DNA from: JAWLBY01 sp041687455
GTDB lineage: Bacteria; Pseudomonadota; Gammaproteobacteria; Xanthomonadales; Xanthomonadaceae
Reading direction: 5' to 3'
NCBI GenBank assembly: GCA_041687455.1
Contig: JAWLBY010000007.1
Location: 121,788 to 185,787, forward strand
DNA: 64,000 nucleotides
Part shown: positions 36,160 through 43,818 of the stretch, piece by piece
Layout of the letters: each line of letters opens with the position of its first letter
Numbering within the stretch: position 1 is the first letter of the stretch
Notes under the pieces: model-generated
What the model was told of the DNA's origin: nothing
The model's database searches: none
The model's input: the letters and a program-made list of their open reading frames with translations, nothing else
Translations under genes and position numbers: made by a program

Positions 36160-38448
36160 TCAGCGCGCGGCGAACCGGCCCAGCGCGCGTTCGGCTTCGC
36201 CGCGCTCGAAGCTGCCCATGTCGCGCAGCAGCCGACGGTAGCGTTCGATCAGTCCGGCGTCGGCGGGCATCGCGGCGGCCAATGCGACCAGTATCTGTCG
36301 CCGTTCGAAGTCGGAGTCGATCTGGCCACCGAGGTCGAGAATCGCCTCGGCCACCGTGCGCTCCAGCGGCCCCTGCCGGATCAGCCGCTGCAGCGCAGTG
36401 CGCAGTTCGAAGTCGCTGCCGATGGTTCGCGCGACGTCGACATAGCCCGGTAGCGCGGCGGCGCGACCGGTGACCAGCGGGGCGGCCGCATCGAGTACCG
36501 AGCGCTTTTCGAAATCGCTGTCGATCGCCGCTGCGAGCCGCAGCGCATGGTCCAGCAGCGCGTCATCGGGCGCCTGGCCGAGCGCATGCTGCAGCAGGCG
36601 TCGGCGTTCGAAGCCGCTGTCGATGCCGGCCGCCGACTCGCTCCAGGCCGCCAGCAGCGCGGCGTCGCCAGCGAGCAGCGGCGTCGCCACCAGCAGTGTT
36701 TCGACGCGTTCGAAATCGGAGCCGATCCGGCCGCTGACGGCCAGCACGCGGCTGCGCTGTCCGGCCGCCAACCGCGGGCTGGCAATCGCGCGGGTCAGCG
36801 TGCGGCGCAGCTCGAAGTCGGAGCCGATCGCGTGCATCAGTTCGATCGCGCGATCGAGCTGCGCCGGGGTCAGCGCCGTGGATTCGAAGGTCACTCCGAG
36901 ATAGATGCCGCGGACGTGGTCGGCGTCGATCCGGGCGATCTCGTCCAGCAGGCCGGCCGCGCCGTCGCGCTGCAGCAGCCGCTGCGCACGGCGCTCGGCG
37001 TCGTAGCCGCCGCTGCGGTACAGCGTCGCGATCATCTGCGCCAGCCACGCCTCGGCATCGGCGTCGAACGGACGCACGGTGCCGTCGATCCGGTAGTCGC
37101 GTTCGATCGAGCCTGCGCGGCCGCGCAGGCGCAGTTCGCGCTCGATGCCGGCGGCGGCCTGTTCGATCTGCAGGCGTGCGCCGTCGGCCATCGCGTCGAT
37201 GCGGCGCTCATCGTCGCTGATGTCGATCCGGCCGGACAGCGCCATCTCGATCCGGCGGTCGCCATCGATGTCGACCAGTCGTACCGAGTCGCCACGGCCG
37301 CGGTACTCGAGCTGGACGACGTCGGCGCGGGCGTCGACCGTGACGGCGACACCGCCGGCGATCGCCAGCAGTGCGGACAGCGACGCCGCAGCGGCGCCGA
37401 ACAGGCGGCGTTGCCGCGTGGACCAGGATGAAGCAGGCATCGTTTTCTCCTTCAGCAGACGTTGGACGCGGCGTACCACTTCGCTGTCGCGAGCGGCCAT
37501 CGCGACGGCCAGCCGCGGCGCACGTCGTGCGGCGCTGCGACCGACGCAGATGGCCAGGCATTCGGCCAGCGGACGGCCGCTGCCGAGCAATCGCGCCGCG
37601 ACCGCATCGCAGTCGCGTTCGGCGAGCGCATCGAGCCGGCGCAGCGCGAGCCAGGCCAGCGGCTGCCAGCACAGCACGGCCAGCACCGCGCGATCGGCGA
37701 TTCGCCACAGCGGATCGGCGCGTTGCAGATGGGCGAGCTCGTGGCCGAGCAGCGCGCGTTGCTGCGGCGCGCCGAGCCCGAGGCACCAGCGCGGCAGCAC
37801 GATCAGCGCGCCCGGCAGCGCCAGCGGGCTGGCAATGCCGTCGTGGATCGCCAGTCGCGGCGCGCGCGACAGATGCAATGTGCCCGCCAGTGCGTCGGCT
37901 TGCCGTTGCAGCGGCGCCGGCGCGGCGCGCAGCCGTGCGCTGCGGCGCAGCCGGATCACGCCGCCGACGCCGGACAGCGTCATCAGCAACAACGCGATCG
38001 CCGCGGCCAGCCAGCCGTGCAGCAGCCAGCGGGCTGCGTCGGCATCGATGCGCCAGCCGCCTGCGTCGGGCGCAGGAAGGCGGTGCACGTTCGGCGCCGC
38101 TGCGGCGGGCGTGGCCGTAACTGCCGGCGGCCGGGTCGACGACATCGGCACCGTCGACACTGGCGTTGTTGCTGCAATGATCGGGTTCGCCGGCCTGAGC
38201 GGAATGCCCGGTGTCTCCATGGCTGCCGCGGCAGCCGGCGCCGCAGCAGTCATCGCGCTCGGCAGCGCGGCCAGCAGCAGCGCTGCCGGCGCAGTCAGCA
38301 GCGGCAGCAGCAGGGCGCTGCGCCAGGCTGCCTCGGCCAGTCGCGGATGGCGCTCGCCGACCGCGCGTCCGATCGCCCACCCGGCGGCGAGCAGCAGCGT
38401 CGAGTGAACGGCCAGTGTCGACAGCAGGCTCAGTGCGGAATCATTCAT
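36160..38448 (-). CDS. BlaR1/M56-family metallopeptidase sensor with SDFE repeats
   Basis: 762 residues. Membrane helices near 8-30, 43-62, 141-162, 253-275 and 348-372. The cytoplasmic zinc protease site is HELAH (236-240), with E277 of DALAERDCDA as likely third ligand, as in BlaR1/MecR1. In place of a penicillin-binding sensor the C-terminal part (from about 375) has a beta region (VVQLEYRGRGDSVRLVDIDGD) and then seven repeats of about 34 residues, each centred on (I/G)xSDFExR: 543, 577, 611 (SGFE), 643, 678, 712 and 746 (SFE). These would form an alpha solenoid. Signal to the protease should release the BlaI repressor. The start ATG overlaps the blaI stop by 8 nt (38441-38448). Confidence 0.88.
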   Translation of the reverse strand: MNDSALSLLSTLAVHSTLLLAAGWAIGRAVGERHPRLAEAAWRSALLLPLLTAPAALLLAALPSAMTAAAPAAAAAMETPGIPLRPANPIIAATTPVSTVPMSSTRPPAVTATPAAAAPNVHRLPAPDAGGWRIDADAARWLLHGWLAAAIALLLMTLSGVGGVIRLRRSARLRAAPAPLQRQADALAGTLHLSRAPRLAIHDGIASPLALPGALIVLPRWCLGLGAPQQRALLGHELAHLQRADPLWRIADRAVLAVLCWQPLAWLALRRLDALAERDCDAVAARLLGSGRPLAECLAICVGRSAARRAPRLAVAMAARDSEVVRRVQRLLKEKTMPASSWSTRQRRLFGAAAASLSALLAIAGGVAVTVDARADVVQLEYRGRGDSVRLVDIDGDRRIEMALSGRIDISDDERRIDAMADGARLQIEQAAAGIERELRLRGRAGSIERDYRIDGTVRPFDADAEAWLAQMIATLYRSGGYDAERRAQRLLQRDGAAGLLDEIARIDADHVRGIYLGVTFESTALTPAQLDRAIELMHAIGSDFELRRTLTRAIASPRLAAGQRSRVLAVSGRIGSDFERVETLLVATPLLAGDAALLAAWSESAAGIDSGFERRRLLQHALGQAPDDALLDHALRLAAAIDSDFEKRSVLDAAAPLVTGRAAALPGYVDVARTIGSDFELRTALQRLIRQGPLERTVAEAILDLGGQIDSDFERRQILVALAAAMPADAGLIERYRRLLRDMGSFERGEAERALGRFAAR

Positions 38449-38830
38449 CGTCGGCCTCGTCGAGCAGGGCCTGGATCTTGCGCAGGTCGTCGGCCGCGAC
38501 TTCTCGTTCATTGACCAGGTGCGCCATCAGCGCCTGTGCGTTGCCGCGGAACAGGCTGCGGACGATGCCGGACACCATCGTCCGGCGGACCTGCCGTTCG
38601 CTGACCAGCGGCCGGTAGCGCCATTGTCGGCCGTCGCGCTCGCCGGTCACGATGCCGCGCCGGGCCAGCCGGGTCAGCAAGGTGGCGACCGTCGTGTGTG
38701 CGAGGTCGCGCTGCCCGGCCAGCGCCGAGACCACTTCGGCGACCGAAGCCTCGCCCTGTCGCCACAGCACGCGCATCAGGTCGAGCTGCAGTTCGCTGAG
38801 CGCGATGTCGTCGTCCGCCGGGTCTTCCAT
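38441..38830 (-). CDS. blaI: BlaI/MecI-family transcriptional repressor
   Basis: 129 residues. Winged-helix repressor: LSELQLDLMRVLWRQGEASVAEVVSAL, LAHTTVATLLTRLARRGIVTGER (helix-turn-helix with the invariant TTVATLLxRL) and VNEREVAADDLRKIQALL as dimer helix. It represses its operon until the M56 protease cleaves it. The protein is the first gene of the pair; its stop overlaps the metallopeptidase start. The symbol is by family and no beta-lactamase gene is near, so the regulated target is unknown. Confidence 0.92.
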   Translation of the reverse strand: MEDPADDDIALSELQLDLMRVLWRQGEASVAEVVSALAGQRDLAHTTVATLLTRLARRGIVTGERDGRQWRYRPLVSERQVRRTMVSGIVRSLFRGNAQALMAHLVNEREVAADDLRKIQALLDEADDE

Positions 38831-38847
38831 GTCCGCTCCTCCCGAGT

Positions 38848-38866
38848 CTATACGACAGTTGTAGAA
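38848..38866. promoter_or_regulatory. Probable BlaI operator
   Basis: CTATACGACAGTTGTAGAA, an imperfect dyad with half-sites TACGAC and TTGTAG, resembles the TACNAC-N3-GTNGTA-type box of BlaI/MecI repressors. It lies 18-37 nt upstream of the blaI ATG (38830), where autorepression would act. Assignment is by resemblance. Confidence 0.6.
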
Positions 38867-39039
38867 GAAGGGCGCAGCGGCGTCCATGGCCCGGAAGTCA
38901 TGCCGGCGCGGCGCGGACCTGAACCGCCGCGATATCGACTCGGTGCGGCAGCGCGCGGAAAGCCGGCGCCGCGGGCGGGCAGCATCGGAATCCCACAGCC
39001 TCGCCGCACCGATGCGGCGCAAAGCGGAGGTCGACCGAC

Positions 39040-40200
39040 ATGCACTACGTGACGATCGACGATCGGACCGGCGGGCAGCGGCGCGCAACCGCGGTCACGC
39101 CGGCGCGCGACCGGCGCCCGACGCCGTTGCCCGAGTGGCGCCGGCGCCTGCGCAGGCAGGCCGAAAGCTGCCTCAGGTCGGACTGGTTCGGGCCGCTGTC
39201 GAAGCGCCTCGCGCGTCGTTACGGCGGCGTGTCGACGTCGCTGATGTACCACCGCGTCGCGACGATGTTGCCGGAGCCGAAGCTGCAGCGTCGTGCGGCG
39301 TTCCGGCCCAACCTGTGCCTGACCGTCAGCGCCGCGCGGTTCGACGAGCAGATGCGCGAACTGCAGGCGAGCCGGCGGTGCCTGGCACTGCCCGATGCGG
39401 TCGCGGCGTTGCGCCACGGCGAACTCGAGCGCGACAGCGTCACGATCACATTCGACGACGGCTACCGCGACAATCTCGCGGTCGCGTTGCCGATCCTCGA
39501 ACGCTACGGCCTGCCGGCGACGATCTTCATCACCACCGGACTGGTCGACCGGAGCGCGTTGCTGTGGTGGGAGGAACTCGAACGGATCGTCTGCGGCGGC
39601 GATCGGCTGGCGTTCGACTGGGCCGATCGCCACTGGCAGTACGCGCTCGACGACTGCGCTTCGCGCTGGGCGGCGTACGCCGATGTGGCGGCGCTGTTTC
39701 GGGAGCTCGAGCCCGACCGGCAGCGGCTGCTGATGCAGCGGTTGCGCGAGCAGTCGCAGGTTCGCTACGACTACGATGCCGAGATACTGAGCTGGGACGA
39801 AGTCCGCGCGCTCGATAGCCACCCGTTGATCACGATCGCCGCCCATACCGTCAATCATCCGGTGCTGCGCAACCTCGATCATGACCGTGCCGCACGCGAG
39901 ATCGGCGAGTCGCGGGCCCGGCTCGAACGCGAACTGCGTCATCCGGTACCGTTCTTCGCCTACCCGTTCGGCGGGCCGGACGAAGCCGGTCAGCGCGAAT
40001 TCGGCCTGTGCGCCGAGCACGGTTTCACGCTTGCGCTGACCACCCGGGCCGGCCACTGGCAGCGCGAGCACGCCGGTCATCCGCATGCGCTGCCGCGGAT
40101 CATGATCGACCACCACGACACCCTCGACAGCTTCCGCTTCAAGCTCAGCGGACTCGACGCGTTCCTGTGTCAGCGCGGCCGTCGCGTCGTGACTGCGTGA
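39040..40200 (+). CDS. Polysaccharide deacetylase (NodB/CE4) family protein
   Basis: 386 residues. NodB homology domain with TFDDGYRDN (137-145), where the two aspartates and the downstream AHTVNHP (268-274) form the metal/catalytic set, followed by FFAYPFGGPDEAG and the C-terminal LPRIMIDHHD. The reaction is deacetylation of N-acetylhexosamine residues. There is no signal peptide; the arginine-rich N-terminal 55 residues and YGGVSTSLMYHRV resemble deacetylases associated with exopolysaccharide/exosortase loci. It faces the glycan-block genes and overlaps the 3' end of the last one by 56 nt. Confidence 0.88.
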   Translation: MHYVTIDDRTGGQRRATAVTPARDRRPTPLPEWRRRLRRQAESCLRSDWFGPLSKRLARRYGGVSTSLMYHRVATMLPEPKLQRRAAFRPNLCLTVSAARFDEQMRELQASRRCLALPDAVAALRHGELERDSVTITFDDGYRDNLAVALPILERYGLPATIFITTGLVDRSALLWWEELERIVCGGDRLAFDWADRHWQYALDDCASRWAAYADVAALFRELEPDRQRLLMQRLREQSQVRYDYDAEILSWDEVRALDSHPLITIAAHTVNHPVLRNLDHDRAAREIGESRARLERELRHPVPFFAYPFGGPDEAGQREFGLCAEHGFTLALTTRAGHWQREHAGHPHALPRIMIDHHDTLDSFRFKLSGLDAFLCQRGRRVVTA

Positions 40201-41341
40201 GGGCGCGATCGGCGGCCGCCGAGCTTGCGTCGATGTCCGCCGCCGGCGTCTGACGCGCCGCACCTCGCCAAGCCAGCCAGCGGCGCTTCAGCGCCTCGCG
40301 CGCGAGCGCCGGCCAGCGCTCCCACGCATGCCGCTGGAGCCGCAGCCGGTAGACGTGCCGCACGGCGTTGGCGAAGCGGAACTTGAACGACTCCGAGCCG
40401 ACCGTGAAATCGAGTTCGCGCAGGCCGCGTTCGATCGCGTCGTCGAGCAGCAGCTTGATCAGCACCTCGCCGGGCGAGCGACGCTCGAGCGTCGGGTCGA
40501 AACTCGGCTTGTACCAGGTCAGCACGCCGTCGCGTTCGAAGCCGAAGTGGTAGGCGATCGCGCAGTCGTTCCAGAACACGGCGGTGAAGTGCAGTTCGCC
40601 GCGCGCAGCCAGCCGCGCTGCCAGCCGCCGATAGAACGCCCGTTGCGCCGGGTCGTTGAACGGGCTCGGCGTCGGCGTGCCGGCCCAGCGTGCGCAGTGC
40701 TGTTCGAAGAATGGCTCCAGATGCGCTTCTATCTCGTCGTGCTGCAGCAGCCGCCGCAGCGTGACCGGCGCCTCGCGGGCGAAGCCGTTCAGATGGCGGC
40801 GCAGGCTCTTCTTGTTGGCGGCCTGGCGATCGGCCGCGGTATCGCCGAGCCGACGGGTCGGCGCCTCGGCCGAGCACTGCAGCAGCGCGCGCGGCAGCCG
40901 GTCGTCGTCCTCGAACAGCGTCAATGAGGCCGACCACGCCGGCAGGTTGCGCAGTTCCAGCGCATGCCAGCGCTCGCCCGCGAGCCAGTCGACGATCGCC
41001 TGGCGGGCGCGGCCGTGGCCGCGGGCGACGATGAAGTCGGCGTAGTCCGATGCGTGATTGCGGGTGCCGATCAGCATCAGCACTTCGCGTCGCAGGCCGA
41101 ACCGGCGCAACGTGGTCAGCGCCAGCGGCGCGATCGCGACCAGCGCCCCGTGCTCGTCGCGGACCAGCAGCAGGCGCAGCCGGTCGGAGCGGCCGAACGT
41201 CTGCCACCACGCTTCGTGCCAGTCGTAGCCCTGGAACACGGTCGCGCCGTCGACCTCGTCGAGCAGCCCGTCCCACTGCGCGCGCAGGCGCCGCCGTGCG
41301 TCCGGTGCCTCAGGCCAGTCGTGGATCAGCTCGAACGGCAT
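40145..41341 (-). CDS. FemAB/GNAT-type acyltransferase (second copy)
   Basis: 398 residues starting MPFELIHDWPEAPDARRRL. It has the tandem GNAT architecture of FemAB-like proteins: an N-terminal half with WDGLLDEVDGATVFQGYDWHEAWWQTFG and IAPLALTTLRRFGLR, and a C-terminal half with FYRRLAARLAARGELHFTAVFWNDCAIAYHFGF and YKPSFDPTLERRSPGEVLIKLLLDDAIERGLRELDF. The second is the diagnostic 'CelD/BcsL-type acetyltransferase' segment, as in exopolysaccharide operons. It would transfer an acyl or aminoacyl group to a glycan intermediate in the cytoplasm. Last gene of the three-gene unit (overlaps DegT gene by 16 nt). Confidence 0.85.
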   Translation of the reverse strand: MPFELIHDWPEAPDARRRLRAQWDGLLDEVDGATVFQGYDWHEAWWQTFGRSDRLRLLLVRDEHGALVAIAPLALTTLRRFGLRREVLMLIGTRNHASDYADFIVARGHGRARQAIVDWLAGERWHALELRNLPAWSASLTLFEDDDRLPRALLQCSAEAPTRRLGDTAADRQAANKKSLRRHLNGFAREAPVTLRRLLQHDEIEAHLEPFFEQHCARWAGTPTPSPFNDPAQRAFYRRLAARLAARGELHFTAVFWNDCAIAYHFGFERDGVLTWYKPSFDPTLERRSPGEVLIKLLLDDAIERGLRELDFTVGSESFKFRFANAVRHVYRLRLQRHAWERWPALAREALKRRWLAWRGAARQTPAADIDASSAAADRALTQSRRDGRADTGTRRVR

Positions 41342-42534
41342 GTCAGCCGTGACCGCCTCTGGAGAGCGATGTCCGGAACCTGCACGCCGGACTTCGTCGG
41401 CGGCATTGCTGCACGGACGAGCCCGGCGATCCTCTGCATCGTCGCGCCGTCGAGATCCTGGTGGCACGGGATCTCGACGATCCGCTGGCGTGCGCGCATC
41501 GTGTCGGGAAACTGCGCCGGCGAGCATGCCCGGTGGTAGTCGCGCCAGAAATCGATCGCCTCGATGCCGTGCGCCCACAGCCGTTGCAGCAGCGCCTGCT
41601 TGTCGTTGCATTCGAGCGGGTAGAACAGTGGACAGACGCCGGGCGGCAGCGTCTCGAACAGCGGCGGCGCGAGGTCGCCCAGTGCATCGCGCAGGATCCG
41701 GTAGTTGCGGCGGCGCCGCTCGACGATCGCGATGAAGTCCTGACCGCGGGCGAGGCGCAGCGTCAACGGGCTGATGCCCAGTTCGAGATGCTCGGGTGCG
41801 AAGTGCATCGTGCCGGTCGCGACCCGCTCGACGCCACCGGCCCGCACCGCGCGATGCCCGAGCCGGCGCATCGTCGAGCGCGCGGCGCGGCCGAAGCGCC
41901 CGCCGCGCATCTCGATGTTCTTCAGCAATGCCGACGCGGTATGGCTGAACACCGACGCCGGCGGCGGTGGCGGCAGCGCCGGCAGTGCCAGGTCGTCGTC
42001 GCCGTTGACGGTCAGCGCGCCGCCGTTCGGTACCGGCAGCGTCTTGTACAGGCAGAAGATGCCGTAGTCGCCGACCGAGCCGAGCGGGGTGCTGCCGTCC
42101 GACGACAACAGCGACAGCGCACAGTCCTCGATCAGCGGCACGCCGTGGCGTTCGGCCAACCGCTTCATCGCGGCGGCCGGGCCCGGAAATCCGGCGTAAT
42201 GGATCAGGTAGATCGCCCGCGTTCGCGACCCGAGCTTCGCCTCGAGGTCGTCGAGGTCGACCTGCCATGACTGGTCGACGCGATAGAACACCGGTTGCGC
42301 CCCGGCATGCACCAGTGCTTCGATCTCGACGCCGTGATGGTAGGACGGCACCAGCACTTCGCCGCGGTCGAGCCGGAGCCGCCGGGCGAGATGCCAGACC
42401 GCGTTGCGTGCGAAGTAGAACCAGTGCGTGCGGCCGCCGTCGAACGGCGGGAAGTCCCGGCCCGGACGATCACGGTGCCACAGCATCCGCGGGAACAGAG
42501 TCGGGCACTCGGGGACGTACAGCGACGGGCTCAT
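41326..42534 (-). CDS. DegT/DnrJ/EryC1/StrS-type aminotransferase
   Basis: 402 residues. Fold-type I PLP enzyme related to sugar aminotransferases: VPSYHHGVEIEALVHAGAQPVFY, IYLIHYAGFPGP, the PLP-contact IEDCALS (135-141) and lysine K164 in GIFCLYKTLPVPNGG. These usually aminate nucleotide-linked keto-sugars. A Cys-rich active-site loop and the modest length hint at a family branch near 'EPS-associated DegT' proteins, not a classical WecE. It overlaps the upstream GNAT gene (4 nt) and the downstream one (16 nt), so the three are one operon. Confidence 0.9.
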   Translation of the reverse strand: MSPSLYVPECPTLFPRMLWHRDRPGRDFPPFDGGRTHWFYFARNAVWHLARRLRLDRGEVLVPSYHHGVEIEALVHAGAQPVFYRVDQSWQVDLDDLEAKLGSRTRAIYLIHYAGFPGPAAAMKRLAERHGVPLIEDCALSLLSSDGSTPLGSVGDYGIFCLYKTLPVPNGGALTVNGDDDLALPALPPPPPASVFSHTASALLKNIEMRGGRFGRAARSTMRRLGHRAVRAGGVERVATGTMHFAPEHLELGISPLTLRLARGQDFIAIVERRRRNYRILRDALGDLAPPLFETLPPGVCPLFYPLECNDKQALLQRLWAHGIEAIDFWRDYHRACSPAQFPDTMRARQRIVEIPCHQDLDGATMQRIAGLVRAAMPPTKSGVQVPDIALQRRSRLTCRSS

Positions 42535-43691
42535 GGGGTGCCGGTCATCCGCTTGACGGTGGGGGCGAGCTGGAACTTCAGCCGGTGCAGCAGGCGGCCG
42601 CGGACGCCGCGGAACAGGTACAGCCAACTGTGCAGGCGGAAGCGATCGGTCCAGTCGCGCTTCCACGGCATGTCCGGCCCGAGGAAGTCGAACTCGCGCA
42701 GACCGCGGCCGATCGCATCGCGCAGCACGTCCTCGATCAGCAGATGCCCCGGGCTGACATCGGCCAGGCCTTCGTCGTAGGCCGGTTTCAGCAGGTACAG
42801 CCGCTCGCCCTGTTCGAGCGCGAACTGGAACGCGATCACGCGCTCGCCAAGGCGCAGGAACCACAGCGCGAGTCGGCCGTCGTCGGCCGCCTGCTGCGCC
42901 AATGCGCGATAGAACTGCTGGGTGCCCGGACTCTGCAGGATGGCGGTGCCGGCGCGGCCCTTCCAGCCACCGGCCTCGATCCGCAACCCGTGGTCGAGCC
43001 AGTCGATCATCGTCGCGCCGCCGTCGACCCGCAGCACGCTGACCTCGCCGAGTTCGTGCAGCCGGCGACGCCGACGCCGCAGGTTGGCCCGGAACTTGGT
43101 TCGCAGCCGTGACTCGAATTCGCTCCAGTGGGCCGGCAGCTCGATGTACGGCGACTGCAGCGATGACCAGCGGCCGACCGCGAGTCCGGCGCGTTCGGCC
43201 GCCGGCAACAACGCATGGGCGCGGCCGCCCGGCGGCACGTCGACCAGCCGCAGCATGTCCCAGTCGTCGAATTCGCACAGGTGGCTCACGAACGCGTCGG
43301 CCGCGACGCCGGCGTCGTCGGCCAGCAGGTCGAACCGGCACGAATGCGCGTTGGCCGCCGACTGCAGCTCGCGCACCGTCAGCCCGTACATCCGGGTCGT
43401 TCCGTACAGCAGCGGCAGCGTTGCCGCGAGCCGGCCGCGGCCGTCGCGCAGGGTCAGCAGCCGCCAGTTCGCGTCTGCGCCGAAATGGTCGAGCCACAGG
43501 CGCAGGAAGCCGTGGCGGAAGAACGGCTGGTCGTCGCAGCGCGCGGCCAGTGCGTCCCACTGCCGGGCCAGTGCCAGGAAGCCGTCCCGGTCGCAGACCC
43601 GCTGCACCTGCAGACTCGGCCGCGGCCGCTCCGGGGCAACCGGAACGGGACGTGCGAGCAGCGTTGCAGGCGGTTGCAGGGCGGGGTCCAT
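42531..43691 (-). CDS. FemAB/GNAT-type acyltransferase (first copy)
   Basis: 386 residues. Same CelD/FemAB architecture as the gene at 40145-41341 (for example WDALAARCDDQPFFRHGFLRLWLDHFG and LLKPAYDEGLADVSPGHLLIEDVLRDAIGRGLREFDF), so the pair probably arose by duplication, now diverged. The central arginine cluster RTKFRANLRRRRRRLHELG is typical of the first GNAT/second GNAT linker. Expected to acylate a saccharide or peptide precursor. First gene of the glycan operon; a promoter should be in 43692-43818. Substrate unknown. Confidence 0.86.
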   Translation of the reverse strand: MDPALQPPATLLARPVPVAPERPRPSLQVQRVCDRDGFLALARQWDALAARCDDQPFFRHGFLRLWLDHFGADANWRLLTLRDGRGRLAATLPLLYGTTRMYGLTVRELQSAANAHSCRFDLLADDAGVAADAFVSHLCEFDDWDMLRLVDVPPGGRAHALLPAAERAGLAVGRWSSLQSPYIELPAHWSEFESRLRTKFRANLRRRRRRLHELGEVSVLRVDGGATMIDWLDHGLRIEAGGWKGRAGTAILQSPGTQQFYRALAQQAADDGRLALWFLRLGERVIAFQFALEQGERLYLLKPAYDEGLADVSPGHLLIEDVLRDAIGRGLREFDFLGPDMPWKRDWTDRFRLHSWLYLFRGVRGRLLHRLKFQLAPTVKRMTGTP

Positions 43692-43818
43692 CGCGACGTC
43701 CTTTCAGCGCCGCGCCGCCGTTCCGATCGGGCGGCGAAGCGGCATCCATGTCGGACTGACGCTAACGGTGCGGGCCGCTCGCGCTCCGTGCGCGATCGAA
43801 CAAGTCGACGCCGACGAT

